Shown: in pieces, positions 26,636 to 35,559 of the stretch
Numbering within the stretch: the stretch's first letter is position 1
How the letters are laid out: every line of letters begins with the position of its first letter
Source: Jannaschia aquimarina
GTDB taxonomy: Bacteria; Pseudomonadota; Alphaproteobacteria; Rhodobacterales; Rhodobacteraceae
Assembly (NCBI RefSeq): GCF_000877395.1
Contig: NZ_JYFE01000060.1
Location: forward strand, 1-64,000
DNA length: 64,000 nucleotides
Direction of reading: 5' to 3'
Program-made: the position numbers and the translations under genes
The notes under the pieces: model-generated
Database searches by the model: none
What the model was told of the DNA's origin: nothing
Seen by the model: the letters and a program-made list of their open reading frames with translations, nothing else

Positions 26636-27462
26636 GGGCCGCCCTCCTCCAACTCACCGCCTCCGACGACCCAGAGGCCAATCTGCCCAGGACGCTCGCC
26701 TACGTGGACGAGGCCGCGGCAGAGGGCGCAGACCTGATCCTGACACCCGAAGTCACGAACTGCGTCTCTTCCTCGCGCGAGCATCAGAAGGCCGTCCTGC
26801 GGCCGGAACCGCGCGACCCGACGCTCTCCGCGATGCGCGCGGCGGCGGCGCGGCACCAGCGCTGGATCCTCATCGGCAGCCTCGCGTTGCGGACCGCCGA
26901 CCCGCAGGGCCGCTTTGCCAACCGCTCGATCCTGATCGACCCGTCGGGCGCCATCGCGGCGCGTTACGACAAGATCCACATGTTCGACGTCGACGTCTCG
27001 GACACCGAGACGTTCCGCGAATCCGCCGCCTATCGCCCGGGCGCCCGCGCGACCGTGGCGCAGACGCCGTGGGGTGGGCTGGGCATGACGGTCTGCTACG
27101 ACGTGCGCTTCGGGCACCTGCACCGGATGCTGGCGCAGGCGGGGGCCGTCATGCTGTCGGTGCCGGCCGCTTTCTCGCCGGTCACCGGCGCCGCCCATTG
27201 GGAGGTGTTGCTGCGCGCCCGCGCCATCGAGACGGGCTGCTTCGTCCTGGCGCCCGCCCAGACCGGACAGCACGAGGCCAGCGTCGGACGGACACGCCGG
27301 ACCCACGGGCATTCCATGGTCGTCGCGCCCTGGGGCGAGGTGCTGCTGGATGCGGGCACGCATCCGGGCGTCCATCTCTGCGATATCGACCTGGCCGAAG
27401 TCGAAGCGGCGCGCGCCCGTGTGCCCGCCATCCATGCCGACCGCCGTTGGGACGGCCCATGA
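26632..27462 (+). CDS. Carbon-nitrogen hydrolase (Nit-type nitrilase family)
   Basis: The 276-residue cytosolic amidase-like enzyme has a complete catalytic triad: Glu40 (LTPEVT), Lys114 (RYDKIHMFD) and Cys155 (TVCYDVRF). The DKIHMFDVD segment and total length match Nit1/Nit2-type enzymes. These remove deaminated glutathione or hydrolyse omega-amides such as 2-oxoglutaramate. The location directly after glutaredoxin, with a 4-base overlap, fits deaminated-glutathione amidase, but this is inferred. The stop overlaps the marR start. Confidence 0.88.
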   Translation: MRAALLQLTASDDPEANLPRTLAYVDEAAAEGADLILTPEVTNCVSSSREHQKAVLRPEPRDPTLSAMRAAAARHQRWILIGSLALRTADPQGRFANRSILIDPSGAIAARYDKIHMFDVDVSDTETFRESAAYRPGARATVAQTPWGGLGMTVCYDVRFGHLHRMLAQAGAVMLSVPAAFSPVTGAAHWEVLLRARAIETGCFVLAPAQTGQHEASVGRTRRTHGHSMVVAPWGEVLLDAGTHPGVHLCDIDLAEVEAARARVPAIHADRRWDGP

Positions 27463-27905
27463 CCGAGGAAGCCGACCGCCTCGCCGTCGCGCTCTTTTCC
27501 GAGGTGCTGACCGCGGACCAGCTCATCCGCGCGCGCCTGTCCAAGGCCTTGCCCAAGGGGATGGAGCTGAGCCATTTCGTCGTCCTGAACTACCTCGCGC
27601 AGCACCGGCAGGAACGGTCCCCTGCTGATCTGGCCCGCACGTTCCACCTGACGCGGGGGGCGATGACCAACACGCTCAACCGTCTGGAATGGGCCGGGCA
27701 TGTCCATATCCGCCCCGACTGGGACGATGCCCGCCGCAAGCGCGTGGCCATCAGCCCGGCGGGCCAAAAGGCGCGCGAGGCGGCCCTTGCCGCGATCCGC
27801 CCGATCATGACCGCGGCCGTCCAGGAAATCGGCGAGGCCCGCATCCGTACCGCCATCCCCGTCCTGCGCGAGTTGCGCACCCGCTTCGGCGCGGGCGAAG
27901 ACTAG
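27459..27905 (+). CDS. MarR family transcriptional regulator
   Basis: The 148-residue winged-helix DNA-binding protein is all-helical at the N-terminus. A recognition region SPADLARTFHLTRGAMTNTLNRLE lies near residues 50-73, and the wing DWDDARRKRVAISPAG lies near 88-103. It begins on an ATGA overlap with the nitrilase gene and closes a four-gene block (comF, grxC, nitrilase, marR). Its ligand and targets are unknown; autoregulation of this block is plausible. Confidence 0.88.
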   Translation: MTEEADRLAVALFSEVLTADQLIRARLSKALPKGMELSHFVVLNYLAQHRQERSPADLARTFHLTRGAMTNTLNRLEWAGHVHIRPDWDDARRKRVAISPAGQKAREAALAAIRPIMTAAVQEIGEARIRTAIPVLRELRTRFGAGED

Positions 27906-27916
27906 GCCCGTCCGCC

Positions 27917-28612
27917 CTAGTCCCGCCGCCGCACCATGATCTGCGTGCCGTCCTTGCGGGTCTCCAGCCGCTTGATCTCGGCGATCAGGTCGCTCAGCTT
28001 GCGGCGCCCGTAGGTCCGGGTGTCGAAATCGGGGGCCACCGCGACGATCTGGCTGCCCAGCGCGCCCAAAGCGTACCAGTCGCCATCCGGGTCCATCCGC
28101 TCCATCGCGCGCAGGATAACCGGCAGCGCGTCCTGCGGCTTGCGCTTCGAGGGGCCGTCATCGACCCGCTCGTCGGTCAGGTTCTCGATCATGATGAACC
28201 TGTTGCAGACATTGCGTAGCGCCTCGGGGGCCTTGCCTTCGCCGATGCCGATCACGTCCAGCCCATCCTCGCGGATCCGGCTCGCCAGACGGGTGAAGTC
28301 GCTGTCCGAACTGACCAGCACGAAGCCGTCGAACCGCCCCGTATGCAGGATGTCCATCGCGTCGATCACCAGCCCGATATCGCTGGCATTCTTGCCCTTT
28401 GTGTTCGCCGTCTCCTGATGGGCGACCAGGCCCAGGTCGCGCACCTTACCGGCCCAGGGCTTCAGCCGGTCGCTGGACCAGTCGCCGTAGACCCGGCGCA
28501 GGCCGGGCTCTCCCAGCCCCGTGATCTCTTCGAGGATGGCTTCGGCGTACTTGGCGGGGATGTTGTCGGCGTCGATGAGGACGGCGAGAAGGGGTCTGTC
28601 GCGATTGGGCAT
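27917..28612 (-). CDS. NYN domain (LabA/DUF88-like) protein with C-terminal OST-HTH/LOTUS-like region
   Basis: The 231-residue protein has a PIN-like NYN nuclease fold. Acidic metal-binding residues appear in LAVLIDADNIPA (residues 9-20), SDIGLVIDAMDIL (about 77-89) and LVSSDSDFTRLA (about 98-109). The C-terminal 70 residues resemble an OST-HTH/LOTUS RNA-binding module (YGRRKLSDLIAEI). It is probably an RNA-processing nuclease in the cytosol. It is convergent with marR (11 bases apart) and follows a serine hydrolase gene on the same strand. Confidence 0.88.
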   Translation of the reverse strand: MPNRDRPLLAVLIDADNIPAKYAEAILEEITGLGEPGLRRVYGDWSSDRLKPWAGKVRDLGLVAHQETANTKGKNASDIGLVIDAMDILHTGRFDGFVLVSSDSDFTRLASRIREDGLDVIGIGEGKAPEALRNVCNRFIMIENLTDERVDDGPSKRKPQDALPVILRAMERMDPDGDWYALGALGSQIVAVAPDFDTRTYGRRKLSDLIAEIKRLETRKDGTQIMVRRRD

Positions 28613-28621
28613 CCCCGTAAG

Positions 28622-29593
28622 CTAGGCGAGTTTTCCGCCGCCGCCCACCGCAATCGCGGCCATCGCGCCAAAGATCTCTCGCTCGACCGGGCGCAGGGCA
28701 TCGTCCTCGTCGCCCTCCGGCAGGCCGTTGAGCAGATAGGCGAAGGACAGACCGGCCTCGGCGTCGTGCCAGATCCCGCCGCACAGCCCGTATGCGTTGG
28801 CGAAATGCCCGATCAGAGCCCGGGGGTAGAAGGCGGGCCGGCGCAGGATCATCAGGCCCGGCCCGTAGCGGTCGAAGAGGTCGGTGGGCCGGGCTGGCCC
28901 CGGATCGTGCAGCACCGTCCGATCCATGGCGGGAATCGCGCGCGCCAGTGCAAGACAGCCCCGCAGCGAGGTCCGCAACCCGCCCTGCGGCGAGAAAGCC
29001 CCCGCGCCCGCGGCTTTCGGCGCGGGCGCCGGACCGGCCCCGTCGATCTGCGCGACGAAGCTCCGGTCCGTCCGGCGCAGGCAGGGGACGGCCCGCGCCC
29101 ATGCTTCATCGGGAACGCCGGACCAGTTGAACCCGCCCTCGATGCCCCACGCGGCCAGCCAGGCCGAGGCCGCCTCTCCGAACCCAGCGCCCAGCACCGC
29201 GTCCGCCGCGAGGGCATAGCCCAGATTGCAATAGTCGAAGACCGGCGGCCCCCATTCCGCGTCCCCGGCCATCTGCACCGGCGACCGGCCATCCGCAGGC
29301 ACCAGCCCCGCGCCGTCGCGCAGCCCGCTTACGTGACCCAGCAACGCGTCCAGCGCGATCCGCCGCCCCGCCACATCCACCGTTGCGCCGGGCGCCGCCG
29401 CCGCACGCACCACCTGCCCCGTCACCACCTTCGAGATCGAGGCCACGCGGATCGGTGCGTCCGGCCCCATCGGCGGCGCGTCCGGCGCGGCAGAGATCCC
29501 GAAGACCTGCGTCTCGTCGGCGCGCCCGACCGCCAGAGCCGCATGGGCGAGGCGCCCACGGACGGATCGGGCCAGATCGTCCAGGACGGTCAC
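28622..29593 (-). CDS. Serine beta-lactamase-like hydrolase
   Basis: The 323-residue protein resembles class C beta-lactamase/esterase-type enzymes (PF00144). The nucleophile motif SISK (Ser-x-x-Lys) lies at about residues 57-60 in IRVASISKVVTG. The Tyr-x-Asn motif lies in FDYCNLGYAL. A C-terminal GHFANAYG segment may replace the usual KTG. No signal peptide is visible, which argues against periplasmic beta-lactamase activity. The start is GTG at 29593, overlapping the GNAT stop (GTGA), so coupling to that gene is likely. The substrate is unknown. Confidence 0.78.
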   Translation of the reverse strand: MTVLDDLARSVRGRLAHAALAVGRADETQVFGISAAPDAPPMGPDAPIRVASISKVVTGQVVRAAAAPGATVDVAGRRIALDALLGHVSGLRDGAGLVPADGRSPVQMAGDAEWGPPVFDYCNLGYALAADAVLGAGFGEAASAWLAAWGIEGGFNWSGVPDEAWARAVPCLRRTDRSFVAQIDGAGPAPAPKAAGAGAFSPQGGLRTSLRGCLALARAIPAMDRTVLHDPGPARPTDLFDRYGPGLMILRRPAFYPRALIGHFANAYGLCGGIWHDAEAGLSFAYLLNGLPEGDEDDALRPVEREIFGAMAAIAVGGGGKLA

Positions 29594-30084
29594 AGAAGCC
29601 GATACAGGATCAGCGCGTCGACGAAGCCCTCGCTCGGGTGTCGAAAAGCGCCGGGCACCCGGCCCACCTCTTCGAACCCCGCACGGCGCCAGGTGTCGAT
29701 GGCGCGCGTATTCGTGGCCACGACGAAGTTGAAGACCATGCCGCGAAAGCCCAGCGCGCGCGCCTCCGACAGCGCGTGATCCAGCATCGCCCGCGCCACG
29801 CCGCGTCCTCGCGCCGCCGGGTCGGTGACGAAACCCGCATTGCACAGATGCGCCCCGCCGCCCTTCTGGTTCTCGCGGATGTAGAACGTGCCCACGGGCG
29901 CGCCCTCCAGCGACGCCACCCAGACCCGTTCCGCGAACCAGTAGGCCAAAGCCGCCTCGCGCGGGATCCCGCTATCGACGGCATAGGTGTCGCCCGCCCG
30001 AAAGACCGGCTCCAGCATGGCCCAGACGGTATCGTCCATCTCGCCGGGTCCGATCTCCCGGATCGTGACCGCGTCGCCGGTCAT
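29590..30084 (-). CDS. GNAT family N-acetyltransferase
   Basis: The 164-residue acetyl-CoA-dependent transferase has the motif A loop DPAARGRGVARAMLDHAL near residues 88-105 and a C-terminal NTRAIDTWRRAGFEEVGRVPGAF segment, both characteristic of RimI/Pat-like GNATs. The substrate is not evident. It overlaps the upstream 200-aa gene and the downstream serine hydrolase by 4 bases each. The three genes therefore form one tightly packed operon. Confidence 0.88.
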   Translation of the reverse strand: MTGDAVTIREIGPGEMDDTVWAMLEPVFRAGDTYAVDSGIPREAALAYWFAERVWVASLEGAPVGTFYIRENQKGGGAHLCNAGFVTDPAARGRGVARAMLDHALSEARALGFRGMVFNFVVATNTRAIDTWRRAGFEEVGRVPGAFRHPSEGFVDALILYRLL

Positions 30085-30683
30085 TCCCAGGCGAACCCGT
30101 CGCGGAACACCGAAAGTCCCTCCAGCGTCTCGGACAGGGACATCTCGCGGTTCTCCTTGATGACGACCGGGTTTCCCTGCTCTGGGGGCCGCTCGTTCCC
30201 GATGGGCCAGAACCGATCCGGGTTGTAGGCAAGCGACGTCTCGATCAGCCGGTCGCCATGCTTGGTGACCACCGAGGGCAACTCGTTCCCGTTCGTCTGC
30301 TGCATCGTCGCGACGGGCCCGTCATGGGCGGCGAACTGGAACAGCCAATAGGGAAAGTAGATGCCGCCGTTGAAATACTCGTCGTCATGGAAGGTCTGCG
30401 TCATGCGCAGGGCATGGCTGCCCTCATGCGGCTCCCTTGGGGCTTCGACCAGCTCACCGCCGCGGTAGACGCGCTTGGGACCGTAATGCCAGTAGAGATG
30501 GACGCCGTCGCCGGGCGCCCCCGTATTGCCGCGCAGGTAATCCTTCACGATGCCAGGCAAGCCGTCCAGCTCCGCGTCCGTCGGCGCATTCCCTTCGGAC
30601 AGCACGGTCAGCGCCCGGTGCAGGGCCGCCGGCGCGTCGTGACGGACGTCGAAGCGGATGTGGAACAGGTAATGATCGGACAT
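30081..30683 (-). CDS. Conserved protein of unknown function, 200 aa
   Basis: I do not recognise this soluble 200-residue protein. It has no signal peptide or membrane segment and is rich in His, Tyr and Phe (MSDHYLFHIRFDVRHDAP; HLYWHYGPKRVYRGGE; YFNGGIYFPYWLFQFAAHDG). These could form an aromatic pocket or metal site. It heads an overlapping operon with a GNAT and a beta-lactamase-like hydrolase. The upstream region of 165 bases holds no obvious gene. Confidence 0.65.
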   Translation of the reverse strand: MSDHYLFHIRFDVRHDAPAALHRALTVLSEGNAPTDAELDGLPGIVKDYLRGNTGAPGDGVHLYWHYGPKRVYRGGELVEAPREPHEGSHALRMTQTFHDDEYFNGGIYFPYWLFQFAAHDGPVATMQQTNGNELPSVVTKHGDRLIETSLAYNPDRFWPIGNERPPEQGNPVVIKENREMSLSETLEGLSVFRDGFAWE

Positions 30684-30848
30684 CGGAGTGGCCTTTCCTG
30701 ACGGCGGACCCGGGTGGCCCTTCCTTCCATGGCGGCGCGCGGCGGGAAAGACGGGTCGCGCGATGTCGCAGGCCTAAGCGGGCGAACCGGGTCGCCACGC
30801 GCTCCAGGACCTGCAAACCTGTCCCTAGGCCCCGTGTAAGCGCTGCGC

Positions 30849-31225
30849 TCACCCTCCTGGGCACTCTGTCCCTTCGCGGATCGCGGCCGCCAGCGCCTCT
30901 GCCGATCCGGGATCGACGGGCGCGGGGATCTGGATATTGCCGCTGTAGATCGGCGTCATCAGTCGCGGTGCCACAAGCACCTCGCCGCAGCGCGAAAGTT
31001 CCACCACTTCGCCCACCAGCGGGGTGGTGAACGCCGCCAGACGTCGCGCGCCATTCTCCGACAGAGTGACGAAGACGACCGGCCCGCCCTGCTGCCCCTG
31101 CGCGATGACGGCATCCGCCACCTCGGCGCCGGTAAAGACCGCCTCTTCCGGACCCGCCGACAGGACGAACGCCTCCCCGGCCTGTGCAGCGCCCGCCAGC
31201 AGTGCCAGACCGGCGAGCGGAGCCC

Positions 31226-31229
<4 letters not shown>
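30849..31229 (-). CDS. Small exported protein resembling the SecD P1-head domain
   Basis: The 126-residue protein starts with TTG at 31229, overlapping the TGA stop of the formaldehyde dehydrogenase gene. It has a signal peptide (RAPLAGLALLAGAAQA). The mature part (AVFTGAEVADAVIAQGQQGG, VFVTLSENGARRLAAFTTPLVGE, then APRLMTPIYSGNIQI) reads like the periplasmic P1-head subdomain of SecD, without any membrane channel part. The role is unknown; it may be a stand-alone periplasmic adaptor. Cotranslation with the dehydrogenase is suggested by the overlap. Confidence 0.72.
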
Positions 31230-32338
<1,109 letters not shown>

Positions 32339-32421
32339 CGCGTCCTCCCTGATCCTGCCGATCACCGTGGCGCGGCGACGGTCCACTTGCAATCGCCGCG
32401 CACCCGGTGATGCTGTGGGCC

Positions 32422-32664
32422 ATGCGACGTCTCGCCCTCCTGATCCCGGTGCTCCTGATGGCCTGCAACGACAGCGACGATCCCTGCGGCGCCGAGGGTT
32501 ACGCCTCGCTGGTGGGGACGAACGTGGCGGCGGTGACGCTGCCGGCGGACCTGAACCACCGCATCCTGGCCCCCGGCGGCATTGCGACCACCGATTTCGT
32601 CCCCGACCGCCTCAACATCGAGACCGACGCCGAGGGCACGATCACCCGTCTCTATTGCGGCTGA
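32422..32664 (+). CDS. Peptidase inhibitor I78 family lipoprotein
   Basis: The 80-residue exported lipoprotein has a lipobox, LLMAC, after an N-terminal RRLALLIPV helix, so the mature N-terminus would be Cys. The mature part matches the I78 inhibitor pattern: CGAEGYASLVGTNVAAV, then a DFVPDRLNIETDAEGTI block and a final CG. Such proteins are small serine-protease inhibitors in the periplasm. ATG at 32422 was chosen for the compact signal peptide; starts at 32407 and 32410 are also open. It overlaps the convergent cytochrome-b561-like gene by 23 bases. Confidence 0.8.
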   Translation: MRRLALLIPVLLMACNDSDDPCGAEGYASLVGTNVAAVTLPADLNHRILAPGGIATTDFVPDRLNIETDAEGTITRLYCG

Positions 32665-33340
32665 CCCGGCGCGCATTGCCTGGATGCGAGGGGTCCGGCC
32701 CCCACAGCGCGACATAGGTGTCCACGACCATCCCTCGGCGCTGGAAGATCACGAAGGCCGCCGCCAGCCCGCCCCACCAGAACGACAGGCTCATCCACAT
32801 CCAGCGCGGCGCGTTCGCCTGCCACAGCCCCGTCATGACGGCGGCAAGCGACAGGGCCAGCGCCGCATAGCCCAGCGTCTTGTGCACCCGCTCGAAGACA
32901 AGGCGGCGGCGCGTCATGTCGTAATGGTCGCCCCGCAGGCTGCCGCGGGGGTCGGTCGGCCCGCCCTTCGTGCCGCGCAACAGGCCCGACATCCCCTGCG
33001 CCGCGCCCAGCGCCAGGATCGCCCAGCCCAGCCAGTGATGGACCCATGCCCCCGCCGTGGCCGAGACCCCCGGCCCGGTCCACAGCACCAGCACGAGGCC
33101 GACCGCCATCAGGACCAGCGCCCCGCCCTGCGCCGCCAGATGGGTGCGCCACCAGAACAGGTTCTCGACCACTTCGGGAAAACGCTGTCGCGGCAGGACC
33201 TTGAAGAACCGCGCGATGATGACGCCAAGCGGTACGAGCACGCCCCAGGCCAGCACCATCAGCCGTCCGTGCCAGGCATGGAGCGCGCCGACATCGTGGG
33301 GCCGGGTCAGGTCGATGGGGGCCAGCAGCCAGTCGATCAC
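32642..33340 (-). CDS. Cytochrome b561-like membrane protein
   Basis: The 232-residue protein has about five membrane helices carrying conserved histidines (GALHAWHGRLM, WWRTHLAAQGG, WVHHWLGWA, FERVHKTLGYAALA). This spacing is compatible with two b-type hemes in b561-like electron-transfer proteins. GTG at 33340 is chosen because GAGGGG lies 8 bases upstream; the longer frame runs through hairpin repeats and has no homologous look. It lies downstream of the sugar importer permease, separated by about 200 bases of hairpin-rich DNA. The electron donor is unknown. Confidence 0.75.
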   Translation of the reverse strand: MIDWLLAPIDLTRPHDVGALHAWHGRLMVLAWGVLVPLGVIIARFFKVLPRQRFPEVVENLFWWRTHLAAQGGALVLMAVGLVLVLWTGPGVSATAGAWVHHWLGWAILALGAAQGMSGLLRGTKGGPTDPRGSLRGDHYDMTRRRLVFERVHKTLGYAALALSLAAVMTGLWQANAPRWMWMSLSFWWGGLAAAFVIFQRRGMVVDTYVALWGPDPSHPGNARRVSRNRDG

Positions 33341-33424
33341 GACGGAGCCCCCTCGGGAACGCCTCCGGTCATCGGCGCACGGACGGGGGCGGTCTTCCTC
33401 CGGCACGTCGCTTGCGATCCCCTC

Positions 33425-33531
33425 GAAAGGTCCACTGGACCTTTCGCCGGCTTCGCCGGTCCGTGGGTCGCCCAGGGCTGCGCCCGTGATCCGCCCGATC
33501 GATCCACCGGATCGATCGCCGCCGAGGGCGG
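33425..33531. repeat. Tandem hairpin cluster (two related stem-loop doublets)
   Basis: GAAAGGTCC-ACT-GGACCTTTC (33425-33445) is followed by CCGGC-TTC-GCCGG (33447-33459). Then CGATCGATCC-ACC-GGATCGATCG (33496-33518) is followed by GCCGCCGAGGGCGG, with CCGCCC (33491-33496) and GGGCGG (33526-33531) forming an outer stem. Both doublets share a stem ending GGTCC or GATCC, an AC-Y loop and a GC-rich second hairpin, which suggests a tandem module. The cluster fills the gap after the sugar permease operon. Confidence 0.65.
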
Positions 33532-33539
33532 ACACCGGA

Positions 33540-34400
33540 TCACCCCTTCACCGCCCCTGCGGTCATGCCGGTGATGATCTGCCGGCTGGCCACCAGAGTG
33601 AACAGGATCGGAGGGATCGCCAGCAACATGCCGGTCGCCATGATGACCCCCCAATCGATGTCGTACTCGGTGATCGAATTCACAATCACGACGGGCACCG
33701 TCCGCGTGTTGCGGTCCGCCAGCGCGTTGGCCAGCAGGAACTCGTTCCAGGCGATGCGGAAGGTGAAGATCGCCGCCGCCGCCAGCCCCGGCTTGATCAG
33801 CGGCAGCACCACCAGAAAGAAGGTGCGGAACGGCCCCGCGCCGTCCATCCGCGCCGCCTCTTCCAGTTGGATCGGCACCTGCACGATGAAGCTCTGCAGG
33901 ATCCAGATCACGAAGGGCAGGTTCATCGCCACGTAGACCAGCACCAGACCGGCGCGCGAGCCGTCCAGCCCGTACTGGAACGTCCAGATCCCGAAGACCG
34001 GCACCAGCAGGACGGCCGGCGGCACCATCCGCACCAGCAGCGTCGTCAGGCTGGTCACCCCGCGCCCCATGAACCGGAACCGCACCAGCGCATAGGCCGC
34101 CATGCAGCCCAGGATCAGCGTCAGGAAAGTCGCGACCGTCGACACGATCAGCGAGTTCACCAGCGCCCGCCCGAAGGTCCGGTCGCAGCGGCGCACATGC
34201 TCCGGCTCGTACCAGAGGTAGTCGCACAGAACGGTCTCATAGTTGTTCAGCGTCGGCACGAAGAACAGAGCCGATGTGCCCGAGATGATATCCACGTTCA
34301 GCTTCAGCGACGTGGCCAGCATCAGCCAGATCGGCCCCACGGCCATCAGGACCAGCGCCACCAGCAAGGCATAGAAGGCGGGGTTGGCGCGGCGCTCCAT
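33540..34400 (-). CDS. Sugar ABC transporter permease (MalG-like)
   Basis: The 286-residue inner-membrane protein has six hydrophobic segments and the cytoplasmic EAA loop EEAARMDGAGPFRTFFLVVLPLIKPG near residues 185-210, which docks the ATPase. It is typical of the second permease of CUT1 sugar importers. A long periplasmic stretch with two cysteines (LCDYLWYEPEHVRRCDR) follows the first helix. The start overlaps the stop of the MalF-like gene by one base (TGATG). It is the last transporter gene of the operon. Confidence 0.9.
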   Translation of the reverse strand: MERRANPAFYALLVALVLMAVGPIWLMLATSLKLNVDIISGTSALFFVPTLNNYETVLCDYLWYEPEHVRRCDRTFGRALVNSLIVSTVATFLTLILGCMAAYALVRFRFMGRGVTSLTTLLVRMVPPAVLLVPVFGIWTFQYGLDGSRAGLVLVYVAMNLPFVIWILQSFIVQVPIQLEEAARMDGAGPFRTFFLVVLPLIKPGLAAAAIFTFRIAWNEFLLANALADRNTRTVPVVIVNSITEYDIDWGVIMATGMLLAIPPILFTLVASRQIITGMTAGAVKG

Positions 34401-35317
34401 CAGGTGATCTCCGCCTCGCGGGCCGCCGCCAGCCGGGCGGCACGCCGCTCGGTCAGACGGGTATAGCCGAACATCAGGATTGTCAGAACCAGCAGCAGGA
34501 TCAGCAGCAGGTTCGACATCGCCGCCGCCGTGCCCAGATCCTGGAATTCCTGCGCCGTCCGCGCGATCCGCAGCGCGACGATTTCGGTCGACAGGCCCGG
34601 CCCCCCATTGGTCAGGACCAGGATCACCTCAAGCACCTTGAAGGCGTCGATCAGCCGCAAGAGCGCGGTGACGATCAGCACCGGCAGCATCAGTGGCAGC
34701 TTGACGTGCCAGATCAGTTGCCAGCCCGAAGCGCCGTCGATCCTTGCCGCCTCCATCGCCGATTGCGGCAGCGATTGCAGCGCCGCCAGCGCGAGGATGA
34801 AGATGAAGGGCGTCCATTGCCAGATGTCGGCGATCACGATCGAGGCGAACGCCCAGGTTCCGTCCGACAGCCAGGGCGCCGAAGGCAGACCCACGCTCTC
34901 CAGCATCCGGTTCAGCGTGCCGACGGTGGGATGGTACATGTAGCGCCACATCAGGCCCACCACGATGGGCGCGATCATCATCGGCAGGATGAAGATCGTC
35001 CGCAGCACGGTCATGCCCCGCAATTTGCGGTCAAGCAGAAGGGCCAGCCCCACGCCCAGCACCATCTCGACGGTGACCACGATCGCCGCGAACCGGATCG
35101 TCACCCAGAAGCTCTCGCGGAAGGCCGCGTCGCCCAGCAGGTAGATGTAGTTGCGAAGGCCCACGAACTCGGCCTCCCCGATCCGCTGGCTGGGATTCCA
35201 GTCCAGGAACGAGGCCCAGATCATGTACCCGATCGGGTAGAGCAGCGCGACCGCCATCACCAGGACGGCCGGCGCCAGGAACAGGTAGGGCGTCGCGCGG
35301 TTCACGTTCGCCAGCAT
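34400..35317 (-). CDS. Sugar ABC transporter permease (MalF-like)
   Basis: The 305-residue inner-membrane protein has six membrane helices and the EAA loop MEAARIDGASGWQLIWHVKLPL near residues 195-216. ATG at 35317 (MLANVNRATPYLFLAP) is preceded by GAGGGAGGG; the longer open frame upstream is intergenic repeat. It forms a heterodimer with the MalG-like permease. The sugar is not identifiable from the sequence. Confidence 0.9.
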   Translation of the reverse strand: MLANVNRATPYLFLAPAVLVMAVALLYPIGYMIWASFLDWNPSQRIGEAEFVGLRNYIYLLGDAAFRESFWVTIRFAAIVVTVEMVLGVGLALLLDRKLRGMTVLRTIFILPMMIAPIVVGLMWRYMYHPTVGTLNRMLESVGLPSAPWLSDGTWAFASIVIADIWQWTPFIFILALAALQSLPQSAMEAARIDGASGWQLIWHVKLPLMLPVLIVTALLRLIDAFKVLEVILVLTNGGPGLSTEIVALRIARTAQEFQDLGTAAAMSNLLLILLLVLTILMFGYTRLTERRAARLAAAREAEIT

Positions 35318-35337
35318 GTCGACCCTCCCTCTTCGGT

Positions 35338-35409
35338 GGGGGCGTGCCCCCGGCTTCTTCTCGGCCCAAATACTCCCGCCGGAAGCCCGGATCGGTCGGG
35401 GCTCGATGC
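35338..35409 (-). repeat. Dispersed intergenic repeat, copy R5
   Basis: On the minus strand it reads ATCGAGCCCCGACCGATCCG (20 bases from about 35407), then GGCTTCCGGCGGGAGTATTTGGGCCGAGAAGAAG and a GGGGGC-AC-GCCCCC hairpin (35338-35351). It is nearly the same as copy R1 at the window start. Here the hairpin follows the tail rather than preceding it. It lies between the binding-protein and permease genes of the sugar importer. Confidence 0.65.
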
Positions 35410-35559
35410 CCAGTCCGATCCGTCTCCCCGTGCCTCCGTCCGCCGCAATCCGTGCCGGTTGTGCAGACGGGGGGTGCACGGGGGGTGTACTGGACTTTCG
35501 GCAACACTCGCGTTGCCGATCGGTCACAGACGGCCCGCCGCGGGGGCGGGCCGCGTCCC

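Noticed and set aside
28622-29845. Longer start for the beta-lactamase-like protein
   Set aside because: The extra 84 codons lie entirely within the GNAT gene. GTG at 29593 overlaps the GNAT stop in the usual coupled manner.
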